This document shows positions 27,309 through 37,266 of a DNA stretch of 64,000 nt, piece after piece. How positions within the stretch are numbered: position 1 is the stretch's first letter; every line of letters begins with the position of its first letter. The stretch spans positions 2,666,001-2,730,000 of the forward strand of contig NC_014837.1 in assembly GCF_000175935.2 (NCBI RefSeq), in the 5' to 3' direction. The DNA is from Pantoea sp. At-9b (GTDB lineage Bacteria; Pseudomonadota; Gammaproteobacteria; Enterobacterales; Enterobacteriaceae). The position numbers and the translations under genes are program-made. The notes beneath the pieces are model-generated. The model was not told where the DNA came from. It saw only the letters and a list, made by a program, of their open reading frames with translations, and did not search any database.

Positions 27309-27487
27309 GGCAACTCCTTGTAAAGGGATAAATTGAGTGTAAGGGTGGATGAGCAAGCGTAGCGGCTGAAGCCGAAGCCTGAACAGCTAAGATAAAGGGA
27401 ATTTTGGGCGGTGGAGAAATTTTATGCTGTGGGGGTGGGATCCAGACCGGGTTGGGGCGGTGGCGAGAGGCGCTCGCCGGGCGCTGG

Positions 27488-28200
27488 CGGCAGCGGGTTG
27501 ACACCGGGAAGGTTTGGCCCGCTGGCTCTGAGAAGGTTCCGCCCGCCAGGCATTGGGGAGTTTCAGTTGTAACGTGCAGGCGGACGGGTTAAGGCCCGAA
27601 GGCGCGGGCCTTAACAATCCGCGCCCTGCGGCGTCCTCGCGCAGCGCTACGCGCTGTTCCCTCGCTTATCACTCAGGCCGCACGGACCGCGCGGATTCGC
27701 CATCCATGGCTCATTCCGCTCTCTCGCCGCATCCATGCGGCTCGCCCTGGCCTTCCCTCTGCGCTCGGCGCTGTGGATGCCGCCCACCCCACCACCTGAA
27801 AGACCGCAGGAAAAAACAAAAAGCTAAAAATAAAAATCAAAAGCGAGAAGAAAAAAACAGATAAATAAAAAGCGTGCAGCGGTGGGTGGGGCGCCATCCG
27901 GACTCGCTGAGCGAATGAAGGCTGCCAGGATGAGCCGCATGGATGCGGCGAAAGGCGGCGTTGAGCAGGAGCGAATCGCCGCCGGTCCGTCGGCAGTTGT
28001 AGCGGCGCGATTTATCGCGCAAAAAACACCGCGTAGCGGCGAGGGAGGCTGGCGCGAGGCCCGGGATTGCAAAGGGTGCGGCCAGGCACCCTTTGCTCGG
28101 TCGCCGCACCGGCGAGCTGAAACTGCATCAGCCTGAGGCGAACGAAACCCGCTCAGTGCGAACGAAATCACACCTGTGGCGAACGAAATAAGCTCAGTGC
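27488..28200. repeat. large palindromic non-coding element, copy 2
   Basis: The second copy of the family has arms at about 27559-27794 and 27886-28124, flanking an A-rich centre. The 10-bp stem at 27589-27614 (TTAAGGCCCG with CGGGCCTTAA) pairs perfectly with bases different from copy 1. A REP motif (27999-28020) interrupts the right arm at the same place as in copy 1. The right end carries three direct repeats of GCGAACGAAA at about 20-bp steps. It lies between the GNAT gene and the Lrp-type regulator, in the same orientation as the other copies. Confidence 0.88.
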
Positions 28201-28222
28201 AACTGCCCGCTATAAAGCGGAA

Positions 28223-28735
28223 TCACACCCCAAATTCCACCGAATTCTGCTTCGCAATCAGCGACCTCAACGGCACGCTACTCTTCATAATCGGTGACTT
28301 AATCACGATATAACTGAAATACTTATCGATGCCGATTTGTGCATCCAGCATCTTCTCAATCACTTCCTGGTAATGTTCAATGCTGCGGGTAATAAAACGC
28401 AGCAAATAGTCATAACCGCCGGTAATCAGATGGCACTCCATCAGTTCGTCCACATCGCGCACGGCGCTTTCAAACTTCATAAAATCTTCGCGGCGATGAC
28501 CAGACAGGGTGACTTCGGTAAACACCGTCACTGAGTCGGTAATTTTGGTGAGGTTGATGTGTGCTTCATAACCGGTGATAAAACCAGCCTGCTCCAGACG
28601 TTTCACCCGTTGCAGGCAAGGGCTGGGGGAAAGTCCAACGGCGTCGGCCAGATTGACGTTGCTGATACGGCCATCTTTTTGTAGTTGCACCAGGATATTG
28701 ATATCGATGCGATCGAGTTTCATTAAGCCGTTCAT
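28223..28735 (-). CDS. Lrp/AsnC-family transcriptional regulator
   Basis: The roughly 170-aa protein has an N-terminal helix-turn-helix (LDRIDINILVQLQKDGRISNVNLADAVGLSPSPCLQRVKRLEQAGFI) and a C-terminal RAM ligand-binding domain with the GxYDYLL-type segment (ITGGYDYLLRFI). The ATG at 28735 follows GAGGGG. It lies 141 bp downstream of the aminotransferase and in the same orientation, so it is a candidate local regulator of the amino-compound genes. Regulators of this family sense amino acids; the effector here is unknown. Confidence 0.88.
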   Translation of the reverse strand: MNGLMKLDRIDINILVQLQKDGRISNVNLADAVGLSPSPCLQRVKRLEQAGFITGYEAHINLTKITDSVTVFTEVTLSGHRREDFMKFESAVRDVDELMECHLITGGYDYLLRFITRSIEHYQEVIEKMLDAQIGIDKYFSYIVIKSPIMKSSVPLRSLIAKQNSVEFGV

Positions 28736-28876
28736 AGCACCCCTCATTGTTGACCAACCGTGCAGGTTATCCCGATGGTATATCACGCTTTAATGTGGCT
28801 GCGCCAGCACTGACGCATGCCACGTTTTTCGGGAAACCTGTAAATAATTCCAGCAATATCAATGAGGAAGCCGGAT

Positions 28877-30193
28877 TTATCCGAGTCGGCCACTGGCGCG
28901 TGCCAGCGCGATATCAAAGATATGCAGCGCTTCTTCCAGCTGTGAATCGGTGGTAACCAGCGGTGCCAGGAAGCGGATGGTACTGCGGTGCAGACCACAT
29001 TTGATCAACAGCAGGCCTTCCTGACAGGCGCAATCGAGGATCTTTTGCGTCATCGCCGCATCAGGACGTTTGGTCTCAAAATCGATGATTTCTACCGCCT
29101 GCATAAAGCCCACGCCACGCACATCACCGATGCAGGCGTATTTTTCCGCCAGTTGATGCAGGTGCGCATTGAGTTTCTCGCCCAGCTGATTGCTGCGCGC
29201 CAGCAGGTTGTCGTGTTCCATCAGGTCGAGCACCGCCAGCGCTGCCGCACAGCCCAGCGCATTGCCACCGTAAGTGCCGCCCAGCCCGCCAGGTAATGGC
29301 GCGTCCATGATCGCCGCTTTCCCCACCACACCAGAAATCGGCAAGCCGCCGCCGAGGCTTTTTGCCACGGTGATCAGGTCCGGGGTAATCTCCGAATGCT
29401 GGAAAGCGAACATTTTACCGGTGCGACCAAAACCGGTCTGCACTTCATCACAGATCAACAGAATGCCGTGTTTTTCCGTGACCCGGCGCAGCGCCTGCAT
29501 AAAATTAGCCCCTGCTGGCAGGAAACCGCCATCGCCCTGCACCGGTTCAATGATAATCGCCGCTACACGTTCCGGTGCAATCTGCACCGCGAACAACTGG
29601 TCCAGCGCTTGCAGACAGTCGTCATCGCTCACGCCGTAAAATGCGTTGGGGAACGGCAGGCGATACACTTCGCCCGGGAAGGGGCCGAAATTCTGTTTAT
29701 ATGGCTGACTCATACCGGTCAGGGTACAACCCAGCAAGGTGCGGCCATGAAATGCGCCATCAAAGGCGATGATGCCAGAGCGCTGCGTATGTGCGCGGGC
29801 GATTTTCACCGCATTTTCTACCGCTTCCGCACCGCTGGTGAAAAACACGCTCTTAAATGGCTGACCATTGCCGACCAGTTGGTTCAGGCGCTGCGCCAGT
29901 TCGATATACCCCGGATACGCCACCACCTGGAAACAGGCATGCGAAACCAGACCGAGCTGTTTGGTGACCGCATTCACCACGGCCGGATGGTTATGGCCGA
30001 CGTTCAACACGCCGATACCACCAACGAAATCGAGGTAACGGTTCCCCTCAACATCCCATACCTCGCTACCTTTCGCCCGTTCGATCACCAGCGGATGTGC
30101 GGTGACCACGCCACGCGGCACATGCTGCTCACGTGCATCCAGTAACAGGCTGTTATCGGAATATGTTTGCTGTTCCGCCATGACATTCTGCAT
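28877..30193 (-). CDS. gabT: class III aminotransferase, 4-aminobutyrate transaminase-like
   Basis: The 438-aa PLP enzyme of the GabT/PuuE type transfers the amino group of a terminal-amine substrate such as GABA to 2-oxoglutarate. The family features are GGIGVLNVGHNHP, TSGAEAVENAVKIAR, the GAFHGRT motif, IIEPVQGDGGF, CDEVQTGFGRTGK and the PLP-lysine region TVAKSLGGGLP. GAGGG stands 6 nt before the ATG. A succinate-semialdehyde dehydrogenase lies at the far end of the same gene block, which supports a GABA-like route. Other omega-amino substrates are possible. Confidence 0.85.
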   Translation of the reverse strand: MQNVMAEQQTYSDNSLLLDAREQHVPRGVVTAHPLVIERAKGSEVWDVEGNRYLDFVGGIGVLNVGHNHPAVVNAVTKQLGLVSHACFQVVAYPGYIELAQRLNQLVGNGQPFKSVFFTSGAEAVENAVKIARAHTQRSGIIAFDGAFHGRTLLGCTLTGMSQPYKQNFGPFPGEVYRLPFPNAFYGVSDDDCLQALDQLFAVQIAPERVAAIIIEPVQGDGGFLPAGANFMQALRRVTEKHGILLICDEVQTGFGRTGKMFAFQHSEITPDLITVAKSLGGGLPISGVVGKAAIMDAPLPGGLGGTYGGNALGCAAALAVLDLMEHDNLLARSNQLGEKLNAHLHQLAEKYACIGDVRGVGFMQAVEIIDFETKRPDAAMTQKILDCACQEGLLLIKCGLHRSTIRFLAPLVTTDSQLEEALHIFDIALARASGRLG

Positions 30194-30306
30194 TTTTAAC
30201 CCTCATCCACGTAACGTTCTGTTGGCTCAAGTATCGCAACCCGTTGGTTTCTCACGCTGCCGTAATTGCCGGGGCAGCGGCATTTCCTGTCAAAATCGTC
30301 TGCCAT

Positions 30307-31446
30307 TCAGCAGGGAAATTCTGTACTCAGCGCATGGCGGGCAATGGCGGTTAACGCCTGAATGCCATGCGGGATCAGTCCATCATTAAAGTCGTAGGCG
30401 GAATGGTGCAGCGGCTGACTCGGCGCGGAACCAATCCACAGATAAGCCCCCGGTTTCGCCTGCAACATAAAGGCGAAATCTTCCGAGGTGAGTGCCGGTT
30501 GTCTGGCTTGCTGTGCCGTCATCCCCGCCTGTTGCACCGCCGCCAGTGCGAGCTGCGCTTCGGGCGCGCTGTTCACCGTCGCCGGGTAATAACGCAGATA
30601 GTTGACCTCAGCATGCAAACCGTGCGCGGCGGTGACGTGCTGCGCCATTGCGCGCAGCCGTGTTTCGATAATGTCCTGCGCTGTCGGGCTGAAGGTACGG
30701 ACGGTGCCGGTAATGCTGGCTTCCGCCGGGATCATGTTGTGCGAGAAACCGCCCTGCATCCGCGTTACGCTCAGCAGCGCCGGTTCACAGGGGTCCAGGG
30801 CGCGCGCCACCAGGGTGTTAAGCGCCACCACCAGTTCACTGGTCGCCAGCAACGTGTCACGTGTCAGATGCGGCTGGGCAGCATGGCCGCCGCCACCTTG
30901 CACGGTGATATCAAAACGATCTGCCGCTGCCATAATCGGCCCCGGACGGGTCTGCACCTCACCCAGCGGCAGTTCTGGCCAATTGTGCAGCGCATACACC
31001 GCATCACAAGGAAAGCGGCTGAACAGGCCGTCATCAATCATCGCTTTGGCCCCGGCCAGTCCCTCTTCCGCAGGCTGGAAGATAAACACCAGCGTGCCGG
31101 CGAAATCCGGCTGTTGCGCCAGTTGGATGGCCGCCCCCAATAGCATCACCGTGTGTCCATCATGGCCACAGGCATGGCAGATGCCATCGTGGGTACTTTT
31201 CCACGGCTGGCTGCCGTTATCCTGCATCGGTAGCGCATCCATATCGGCCCGCAAGCCAATCACCCGTGATCCCGATCCACGTTGCAACACCCCAACCACG
31301 CCGGTGCCGCCGAGGCCACGATGCACCTCAATACCCTGCTCTGCGAGGACCCGCGCCACGATGTCACTGGTGCGGGTTTCCTGGTATCCCAGCTCCGGAT
31401 GGGCGTGCAGATCCCGTCGCAGTGCGACTAATTGTTCCAGTTGCAT
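30307..31446 (-). CDS. M20D amidohydrolase (hippurate-hydrolase/aminoacylase type)
   Basis: The 379-aa metallopeptidase-fold amidohydrolase has RRDLHAHPELGYQETRTS, the LRADMDALPMQ motif, the metal-binding CHACGHDGH, QPAEEGLAGAKAM with catalytic Glu, and GGGGHAAQPHLTRD in the dimerisation domain. Such enzymes release amino acids from N-acyl or similar amide conjugates in the cytoplasm. Its ATG lies 1 bp beyond the stop of the upstream dehydrogenase, so the two are coupled. The context suggests deacylation of an imported N-substituted amino compound, but the substrate is not visible. Confidence 0.87.
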   Translation of the reverse strand: MQLEQLVALRRDLHAHPELGYQETRTSDIVARVLAEQGIEVHRGLGGTGVVGVLQRGSGSRVIGLRADMDALPMQDNGSQPWKSTHDGICHACGHDGHTVMLLGAAIQLAQQPDFAGTLVFIFQPAEEGLAGAKAMIDDGLFSRFPCDAVYALHNWPELPLGEVQTRPGPIMAAADRFDITVQGGGGHAAQPHLTRDTLLATSELVVALNTLVARALDPCEPALLSVTRMQGGFSHNMIPAEASITGTVRTFSPTAQDIIETRLRAMAQHVTAAHGLHAEVNYLRYYPATVNSAPEAQLALAAVQQAGMTAQQARQPALTSEDFAFMLQAKPGAYLWIGSAPSQPLHHSAYDFNDGLIPHGIQALTAIARHALSTEFPC

Positions 31447-31447
31447 T

Positions 31448-32374
31448 TCAGTATCCCCGGTTGCGATCGATCACGCCGACCATCGGTTCACCGCGCTGAT
31501 AGCGGCGCAGATTCTCCAGCAGTGCCGTGACGGCGCTGTCAGTTTGCGTCTGACTGGCGATGTGCGGTGTCAGCCAGATGGCCGGATGATGCCAGAACGG
31601 ATGCCCGGCAGGCAGCGGCTCAGGATCGGTAACATCAATCACCGCCGCGCTGAGCTGACCACTCGCCAGTGCCGCCAGTAAATGGTCGTCGTTAAGTTGT
31701 GGCCCACGCCCGACCTGCACCAGCCCCGCTCCCGGCGGCAGTTGCGCGAAAAGTTCGGCGTTCAACAGCCCGCGTGTGTTGTCGGTGAGCGGCAGCAAGC
31801 ACACCAGAATGTCGCTCCAGGCGAGGAACTCCGCCAGTTGTTCACTGCCGTGCCAGCAGCGCACGCCGTCGATGTCACGTGGCGTGCGGCTCCAGCCCGC
31901 GCAATTAAAGCCAAGTGAAACCAGCTGTTTCAGCGAGGCCTGGCCCAGCTCTCCCAGCCCCATCACCCCGACACGGCGTTCGCCTGCGGTATAGATGCGG
32001 TGGGTTTGCCATAACTGATCACGCTGCTGCTGAAAATAACGTGGCATGTCGCGATGCAGGCCCAGCACAGCAAAAGTGACGTACTCGACCATGCCCTGAG
32101 TCAAACCGGGTTCGATCATCCTCACCACCGGCAGATCTGGCGGTAGCTTACTGAGGTCAAACTGGTCCGCCCCGGCACCGACCGACATCAACGCTTGCAG
32201 GTTGGGAAAGGTCGCCATCACATCCTCTGGCGGCTGCCAGGCCACCAGCACTTCCACCTGTTCCGCTTCGCCGATGTCCGGCCAGATATGCAGCTGAATA
32301 TCTGGCGCATGTTGCGCCAGCCAGCGTTGCCAGTGCGCACCGCGCACCGGATCAGATTTGTAGACGATATGCAT
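31448..32374 (-). CDS. D-2-hydroxyacid dehydrogenase, GhrA-like
   Basis: The 308-aa NAD(P)-dependent dehydrogenase resembles glyoxylate/hydroxypyruvate reductase A. It has the nucleotide motif GVMGLGELGQ, the catalytic Arg in LVQVGRGPQLND, Glu in DVTDPEPLPAGHPFW and His in WLTPHIAS. A much longer open frame extends upstream, but the ATG at 32374 overlaps the GNAT stop as TGATG and gives the family length. It is a likely reducer of a 2-oxo acid formed by the neighbouring oxidoreductases, which is an inference. Confidence 0.85.
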   Translation of the reverse strand: MHIVYKSDPVRGAHWQRWLAQHAPDIQLHIWPDIGEAEQVEVLVAWQPPEDVMATFPNLQALMSVGAGADQFDLSKLPPDLPVVRMIEPGLTQGMVEYVTFAVLGLHRDMPRYFQQQRDQLWQTHRIYTAGERRVGVMGLGELGQASLKQLVSLGFNCAGWSRTPRDIDGVRCWHGSEQLAEFLAWSDILVCLLPLTDNTRGLLNAELFAQLPPGAGLVQVGRGPQLNDDHLLAALASGQLSAAVIDVTDPEPLPAGHPFWHHPAIWLTPHIASQTQTDSAVTALLENLRRYQRGEPMVGVIDRNRGY

Positions 32375-33222
32375 CAGGCCATCGCCTGGGTCATTAACCC
32401 AAACGCCTGCATGCCACCGACCTGCGGTGACCACGGCGTTCCCCGTACCATGGTGGTCGGGGCATCGACCTGCGCCAGCCCCAGCGTCTCCAGCCAGGCG
32501 GCCAGCGGCTGTGCACCATCGGTATCGATACGCACAAACTCCCCGCTTAACCCCTGCATCAGCGCGGATACCAGTGCCTGTGCCACCGGCAGGTTCAGCG
32601 CAATCACCGGGCCAATCGCCCAGCCATGACCAAAGCGGCGCAGGCTGGCAAAACCATGAATAGCCTGCTGCGCATCCTCCAGGATCACCGTCTGATGGTC
32701 GGCAAGCAGGGTGTCGATCACCCGAGGACGCCACATGCCATGTGCCTGCTGATCCAGCTCGGTCAGCACGCTGGCATCCGCAGGAACGGCATTCCGCAGC
32801 GTCAACCCGGTTGGGATGTTGACCGTTGGCACAGCTGCCAGCGCGCGCGTCTGGTGTTGCTGGATATGACCGGTCACGTTGAAACCCAGTTTGGCGTACA
32901 GACCTTTACCCATTTCGGTCGCATGCAGCCGCACGTTGTAACCCGGGAATTTTTCCAACAACGCCAGCATCAGCTGCTTGCCGACGCCACGCCCCTGGAA
33001 CTGGTCATTAACAATGACCAACCCGATCGTCGCGGCCTGCTCGCCCCAGCGCCAGCCAATGGCGCTGCCCAGATAAGCGCCGTTCTCTTCGGCAACCACG
33101 CCGTCACCCAATGTCACCGCCTGCAACCAATCCTCACGACGGTGCGGCCACTTCAGGTGTTGCGTCATGGCAAAACCTTGTTCGATGTCGTCTGCCGTCA
33201 TCGCGCGTAATGTGATACTCAT
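32374..33222 (-). CDS. GNAT acetyltransferase with C-terminal extra domain
   Basis: The 282-aa protein has an N-terminal GNAT domain (residues about 1-125), with the acetyl-CoA loop NDQFQGRGVGKQLMLALLEKF. A second domain (about 140-275) resembles the C-terminal GNAT-like part (acetyltransferase 18) of proteins such as YitH. It overlaps the GhrA-like gene by 1 bp in TGATG, and follows the FAD oxidoreductase by 10 bp. The physiological acceptor is unknown. Its place between an oxidoreductase and a dehydrogenase suggests an amine or amino-acid acceptor. Confidence 0.78.
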   Translation of the reverse strand: MSITLRAMTADDIEQGFAMTQHLKWPHRREDWLQAVTLGDGVVAEENGAYLGSAIGWRWGEQAATIGLVIVNDQFQGRGVGKQLMLALLEKFPGYNVRLHATEMGKGLYAKLGFNVTGHIQQHQTRALAAVPTVNIPTGLTLRNAVPADASVLTELDQQAHGMWRPRVIDTLLADHQTVILEDAQQAIHGFASLRRFGHGWAIGPVIALNLPVAQALVSALMQGLSGEFVRIDTDGAQPLAAWLETLGLAQVDAPTTMVRGTPWSPQVGGMQAFGLMTQAMA

Positions 33223-33232
33223 GCTGTGCTCC

Positions 33233-34564
33233 TTACATCATGCCTGGCGCGTCAAGGCCGCTGCCATCAACCAGACGGGAATAGCGATAAGGGGTCGGAT
33301 CCACCACTGGCGTCGTGTCAGTGGCAAGATCGGCTGCCAGCCGACCGGCCCCCGGACCGATACCAAAACCGTGTGCGCTGTAGCCCGCCGACAGCACCAA
33401 CCCGGGCAATTTCGCCACGGTAGAGATCACCGGAATAGCATCCGGTGTGCTGTCGATCATGCCGCCCCAGGCCTGTGCCAGCTTCAGGTTGGCAAGTGCC
33501 GGGTACTCTTTCCGCATCGCCGCCAACCCTTCCTGCACCAGGCTGGCATCCGCTGCCGGGTCGAGAATGCGCACCCGCTCAAACGGTGACTGGCGATCGA
33601 ATTCCCAGCCACCCAAGGCTTCCGGACCTGTCAGGAACGGCTTGATACCTAAATTGAATTTAAGGTTTTTGCGGCGACTTTTGAAGGTCGGATAGAACTG
33701 ACGTGCGTAACGGATGCCCTGCGCGCCAGGTTCCAGACGACCACGCCCCGAGACCGAGACCGTGTAGCTGCCATCGATTTGCGGACGACAGGCAAAGCCA
33801 GGGGTATACAACGGCATGGCAATCGCCTGCTCAATGGGTTGGGTACGGAAAGCGGTGCCAATCACATTGCCCAGCGGCAGATCGATACCATGGCGGCGGC
33901 AGAACATCGACGTCCAGGCACCTGCGGCACAAATCACCCGGCTGGTTTTGATCAAACCACGTTCGGTCCAGACACCGCTCACCACACCACCGGCAATATC
34001 CAGCCCACGCACCGCACATTGCTGAAACACCTGCGCGCCGAGGCGCTGGGCACCGATCACCAGACCGGCAGAAGCCAGACGTGGTTCGGCGTGACCATCG
34101 GTCGGCGATGAAACACCTCCCAGCCATTGCGTGGTGCTGCCCGGCGTCATCGCTTTGGCCTGTTCGGCGCTGAGCATATCGCTGCGGACACCATACTGCT
34201 TCGCCATCTGGCCCCATTTCTCCCAGGCAGCGATATCGTCTTCATTGCGGGTGGCATACACCAGGCCGCTGCGGCGGAAACCGAGTTCTTCACCGGTCTC
34301 AGCATTGAGTTCACCCCAGCGTTGCAGGGCATAAATGATCAGCGGTAGTTCGCGCTCGTCGCGATTCTGCTGACGGCACCAGCCCCAGTTACGGCTGGAC
34401 TGTTCAGCACCGACCAGCCCTTTTTCCACCAACACCACTTTTAACCCCTGTTTTGCCAGCTCCCAGGTGGCGGCTGAACCGGCGATACCGGCACCGATCA
34501 CCACCACATCGGCGGACTCAGGGAAATTTGCACTGTCCTGGACATAACGAATCGGCGCAGGCAT
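33233..34564 (-). CDS. FAD-dependent amino-acid/amine oxidoreductase (DAO family)
   Basis: The 443-aa protein has the dinucleotide motif VVVIGAGIAGSAATWELAKQG at residues about 20-40, an acidic strand end (VVLVEKG), the SSRNWGWCRQQNRD segment and a C-terminal GYSAHGFGIGPGAGRLAADL that closes the FAD site. It belongs to the DadA/glycine-oxidase-like group, which oxidises secondary or D-amino acids. It starts the segment with GNAT, dehydrogenase and amidohydrolase genes, and follows the peptide-type importer across a 190-bp gap holding a triple-hairpin repeat. Confidence 0.84.
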   Translation of the reverse strand: MPAPIRYVQDSANFPESADVVVIGAGIAGSAATWELAKQGLKVVLVEKGLVGAEQSSRNWGWCRQQNRDERELPLIIYALQRWGELNAETGEELGFRRSGLVYATRNEDDIAAWEKWGQMAKQYGVRSDMLSAEQAKAMTPGSTTQWLGGVSSPTDGHAEPRLASAGLVIGAQRLGAQVFQQCAVRGLDIAGGVVSGVWTERGLIKTSRVICAAGAWTSMFCRRHGIDLPLGNVIGTAFRTQPIEQAIAMPLYTPGFACRPQIDGSYTVSVSGRGRLEPGAQGIRYARQFYPTFKSRRKNLKFNLGIKPFLTGPEALGGWEFDRQSPFERVRILDPAADASLVQEGLAAMRKEYPALANLKLAQAWGGMIDSTPDAIPVISTVAKLPGLVLSAGYSAHGFGIGPGAGRLAADLATDTTPVVDPTPYRYSRLVDGSGLDAPGMM

Positions 34565-34604
34565 AACTTAACGACCTCTTTTGGTTTGGGTTGGTGAGCG
34601 TTTT

Positions 34605-34743
34605 CCCTCACCCTAACCCTCTCCCGCAAGCGGGAGAGGGAACAGATCGAGCATATGGCACATCTCCCTTATGGGAGAGGGAACAGATCGAGCATATGGC
34701 ACATCTCCCTCTCCCTTATGGGAGAGGGCCGGGGTGAGGGTTA
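34605..34743. repeat. triple-hairpin intergenic repeat, copy C
   Basis: The third copy has three CTCTCCC/GGGAGAG stems, two spacers containing GAACAGATCGAGCATATGG, and outer CCCTCACCC/GGGTGAGGG arms. It is nearly identical to copy B and lies between the importer ATPase gene and the FAD oxidoreductase gene, again within a same-direction gene series. Confidence 0.88.
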
Positions 34744-34753
34744 CAGCCCGCAC

Positions 34754-36418
34754 CTACTCCGCCTTCAATACCTCTTCGTGCTCATCCAGCCACCCCTGAC
34801 GTAACTCGGGAACGGCACGTTTCAGGCGCTCGAAATACAACTCGCTGGTCGGTTTGTCATAATCGGCCCGGGCGATCTGAGTGACGATGCGGCCGCTTTT
34901 CATCACCACGATATCGTCGCAAACCGCGCGTACCGCGTGCATGTCATGGCTGATAAACAGCACTGACAGCCCGAGTTCGCGCCGCAGCTCACTGATCAGA
35001 TCCAGTACCGCCGCCGCCACCACGGTATCGAGCGCGGACGTCACTTCATCGCACAGAATCAGATCCGGCTCGGCAGCCAGCGCACGCGCCAGGTTAACGC
35101 GTTGCTTCTGCCCACCCGATAACGCCCACGGGCGTCGCCACAACACACTGCGCGGCAGCTTGACCAGGTCGAGCAGTTGGTGCAGCCGCTGTTCGCGCGC
35201 CGCACCGCTCAGGCCGTGAAACAGCGCCAGCGGTCGTGACAGGATGCGTTCGACGCTGTGTGCCGGATTGAGCGCCGTGTCGGCCATCTGGAAGACGTAT
35301 TGAATCCGGCGCAACTCGTTATCAGGCCGTTGGTGCATATCGCCGTTGATGTAATGGCCGTTAAACAGGATATGCCCCTGGCTCGGGGCATTCAGCCCGG
35401 CAATGGCATGCGCCAGCGTGGTTTTGCCGGAACCGGATTCACCAATGATGCCGATCGCCTGCCCTTTCCACAGCTTCAGGTTGATGTCTTCAAGGATGCG
35501 GATTTTCGGCTGCCCCTCTTTGTCGCGTGGACCATAACCGGCGCAGAGATCACGCACTTCCAGCAGTGGTTGCATCTCCGCCGTGGCGCAGCTCCAACTA
35601 CTGGGACGTTCGGTCTGGCGCGCGGCAGCCATCAACAACTGGGTGTATTCCGCCTGGGGCGCACCAATCAAGCGTTCAGTGCTGCCATACTCGGCCATTT
35701 TGCCCTGCAACAGCACCAGGATACGGTCGGCCATTTGCGCCACCACGGCCAGATCGTGACTGACGTAGATGGCGGTCACGCCACGCTGGGCCACTACGCG
35801 ACGAAATGCCTTCAGCACTTCGACCTGGGTGGTCACATCCAGCGCCGTGGTCGGTTCGTCGAGGATCACCACGTCAGGGTCGCCAATCAACGCCATCGCC
35901 GTCATCAGGCGTTGCAGCTGGCCGCCAGAGACCTGATGCGGGAAGCGGTCACCAATGGTTTCCGGGTTCGGCAACGCCAGCTCGCGAAACAGCGCAATCG
36001 CCTTCTCTTTTGCCGCTTTACGTTTCATGGTGCCGTGGATCACCACCGGTTCAATCACCTGGTCAAGAATGCGCATGCCGGGGTTAAACGACGCCGCCGC
36101 ACTCTGGGCGATATAGGCCACTTTGTTACCGCGAAACTCACGCAATTGCCCTGGCGACAGGCCACGCACATCAGTGCCAGCGACATGGATCATGCCGTCG
36201 GCAATGCGGCAGCCGTGGCGGGCATAGCCCATCAGCGCCATGGCGATGGTGGTTTTACCCGAGCCGGATTCACCAATCAGCGCCAGTACTTCCCCTTTCT
36301 GCACGGTAAAACGAATATCAGAAACCAGATCGATCTCTTCGCCTTTGTCGGTCTGCGCGGTGACGCGCAGGTTCTCAACGGCAATCACGGGCATGGCGGT
36401 ATGGGGTGTCACGTTCAT
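34754..36418 (-). CDS. peptide-type ABC importer ATPase, fused double domain
   Basis: The 554-aa protein fuses two OppD/OppF-type ATPase domains. Domain 1 has [17 protein letters not shown] and VVILDEPTTALD; domain 2 has [17 protein letters not shown] and LILCDEVTSALD. In the second Walker B the usual EP pair is EV, with the catalytic Glu kept. The start overlaps the DppC-like permease by 4 bp. It energises import of a small peptide, opine or amine conjugate by the Dpp-type system encoded upstream. Confidence 0.88.
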   Translation of the reverse strand: MNVTPHTAMPVIAVENLRVTAQTDKGEEIDLVSDIRFTVQKGEVLALIGESGSGKTTIAMALMGYARHGCRIADGMIHVAGTDVRGLSPGQLREFRGNKVAYIAQSAAASFNPGMRILDQVIEPVVIHGTMKRKAAKEKAIALFRELALPNPETIGDRFPHQVSGGQLQRLMTAMALIGDPDVVILDEPTTALDVTTQVEVLKAFRRVVAQRGVTAIYVSHDLAVVAQMADRILVLLQGKMAEYGSTERLIGAPQAEYTQLLMAAARQTERPSSWSCATAEMQPLLEVRDLCAGYGPRDKEGQPKIRILEDINLKLWKGQAIGIIGESGSGKTTLAHAIAGLNAPSQGHILFNGHYINGDMHQRPDNELRRIQYVFQMADTALNPAHSVERILSRPLALFHGLSGAAREQRLHQLLDLVKLPRSVLWRRPWALSGGQKQRVNLARALAAEPDLILCDEVTSALDTVVAAAVLDLISELRRELGLSVLFISHDMHAVRAVCDDIVVMKSGRIVTQIARADYDKPTSELYFERLKRAVPELRQGWLDEHEEVLKAE

Positions 36419-37266
36419 GCTCCCTCCTTCGCAAGGGTCAGTGGCCGCATCGCTTGCAGGCTGTCGATAAACAAGTTGGCACCGATGGTCAGGCTGGCGA
36501 TGGCAACTGCGGGCATCAGCACCGCCGGAGATCCATCAAACAAGCCCTGAATGTTTTCGCGTACCAGCGTGCCCCAGTCGGCATAGGGGGGTTGCACGCC
36601 GAGACCGAGGAAGCTCAGGCCGCTCAACAACAACACGATATAGACGAAGCGCAGACCGAAGTCGGTCAGCATCGGGTGCACCATATTCGGCAGGATGTCG
36701 TGGATCGCCACATACCAGCGACTTTCTCCACGTAATTTTGAGGCGCGGACGTAATCCATATTGCGCAGGCTGCTGGCCATCGCGAAGGCAATACGGAAGG
36801 CACCCGGCCAGTAAGTGAAGATGGCGGTGAGGATCAGCATCGGCAGCGAGGAACCGAACACCGCGACGATCATCAGCGACAGCACTTTACCCGGCAGCAC
36901 CAGCAGCGCATCGTTAACCCGCCCCAGCACCTCTTCCAGCCAACGCCCGGTGACCGCCGCCAACAGCGCCAGCAGCGTACCAATCAGACTGGCTCCGAGT
37001 GCAGCGGTCAGCGCCAGGCCGATGGAGAACTTCGCGCCATATAAAATACGGCTCAGAATGTCGCGTCCGAGATAGTCGGTACCGAGCCAGTTATCTGCCG
37101 TCATACCGCCGAGCATCGGGCCGCCACCAATATCGTCGACACTGTGCGGTGCCAGCTGGGTACCGAAGATCGCCATCAACACCCAGAACAGCGAGATCAG
37201 CAGGCCGAAGCGACCAGAGATCGTTAGCGACTGAAAAAAGCGCCAGGGAAGTAGCAAGCTATTCAT
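36415..37266 (-). CDS. peptide-type ABC permease, DppC-like
   Basis: The roughly 283-aa inner-membrane protein has the OppC_N-like first helix (ISGRFGLLISLFWVLMAIFG), GTDYLGRDILSRILYG and the coupling segment YVRASKLRGESRWYVAIHDILPNM. The ATG at 37266 overlaps the DppB-like stop as TGATG and has GGAG 6 nt before it; a longer start 12 bp upstream has no site. With the adjacent DppB-like protein it forms the channel. Confidence 0.88.
   Translation of the reverse strand: MNSLLLPWRFFQSLTISGRFGLLISLFWVLMAIFGTQLAPHSVDDIGGGPMLGGMTADNWLGTDYLGRDILSRILYGAKFSIGLALTAALGASLIGTLLALLAAVTGRWLEEVLGRVNDALLVLPGKVLSLMIVAVFGSSLPMLILTAIFTYWPGAFRIAFAMASSLRNMDYVRASKLRGESRWYVAIHDILPNMVHPMLTDFGLRFVYIVLLLSGLSFLGLGVQPPYADWGTLVRENIQGLFDGSPAVLMPAVAIASLTIGANLFIDSLQAMRPLTLAKEGA

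Noticed and set aside
31448..32734. Longer reading of the GhrA-like gene starting at 32734
   Set aside because: The extra 120 residues are antisense-type translation of the GNAT gene, and the ATG at 32374 is coupled to the GNAT stop.
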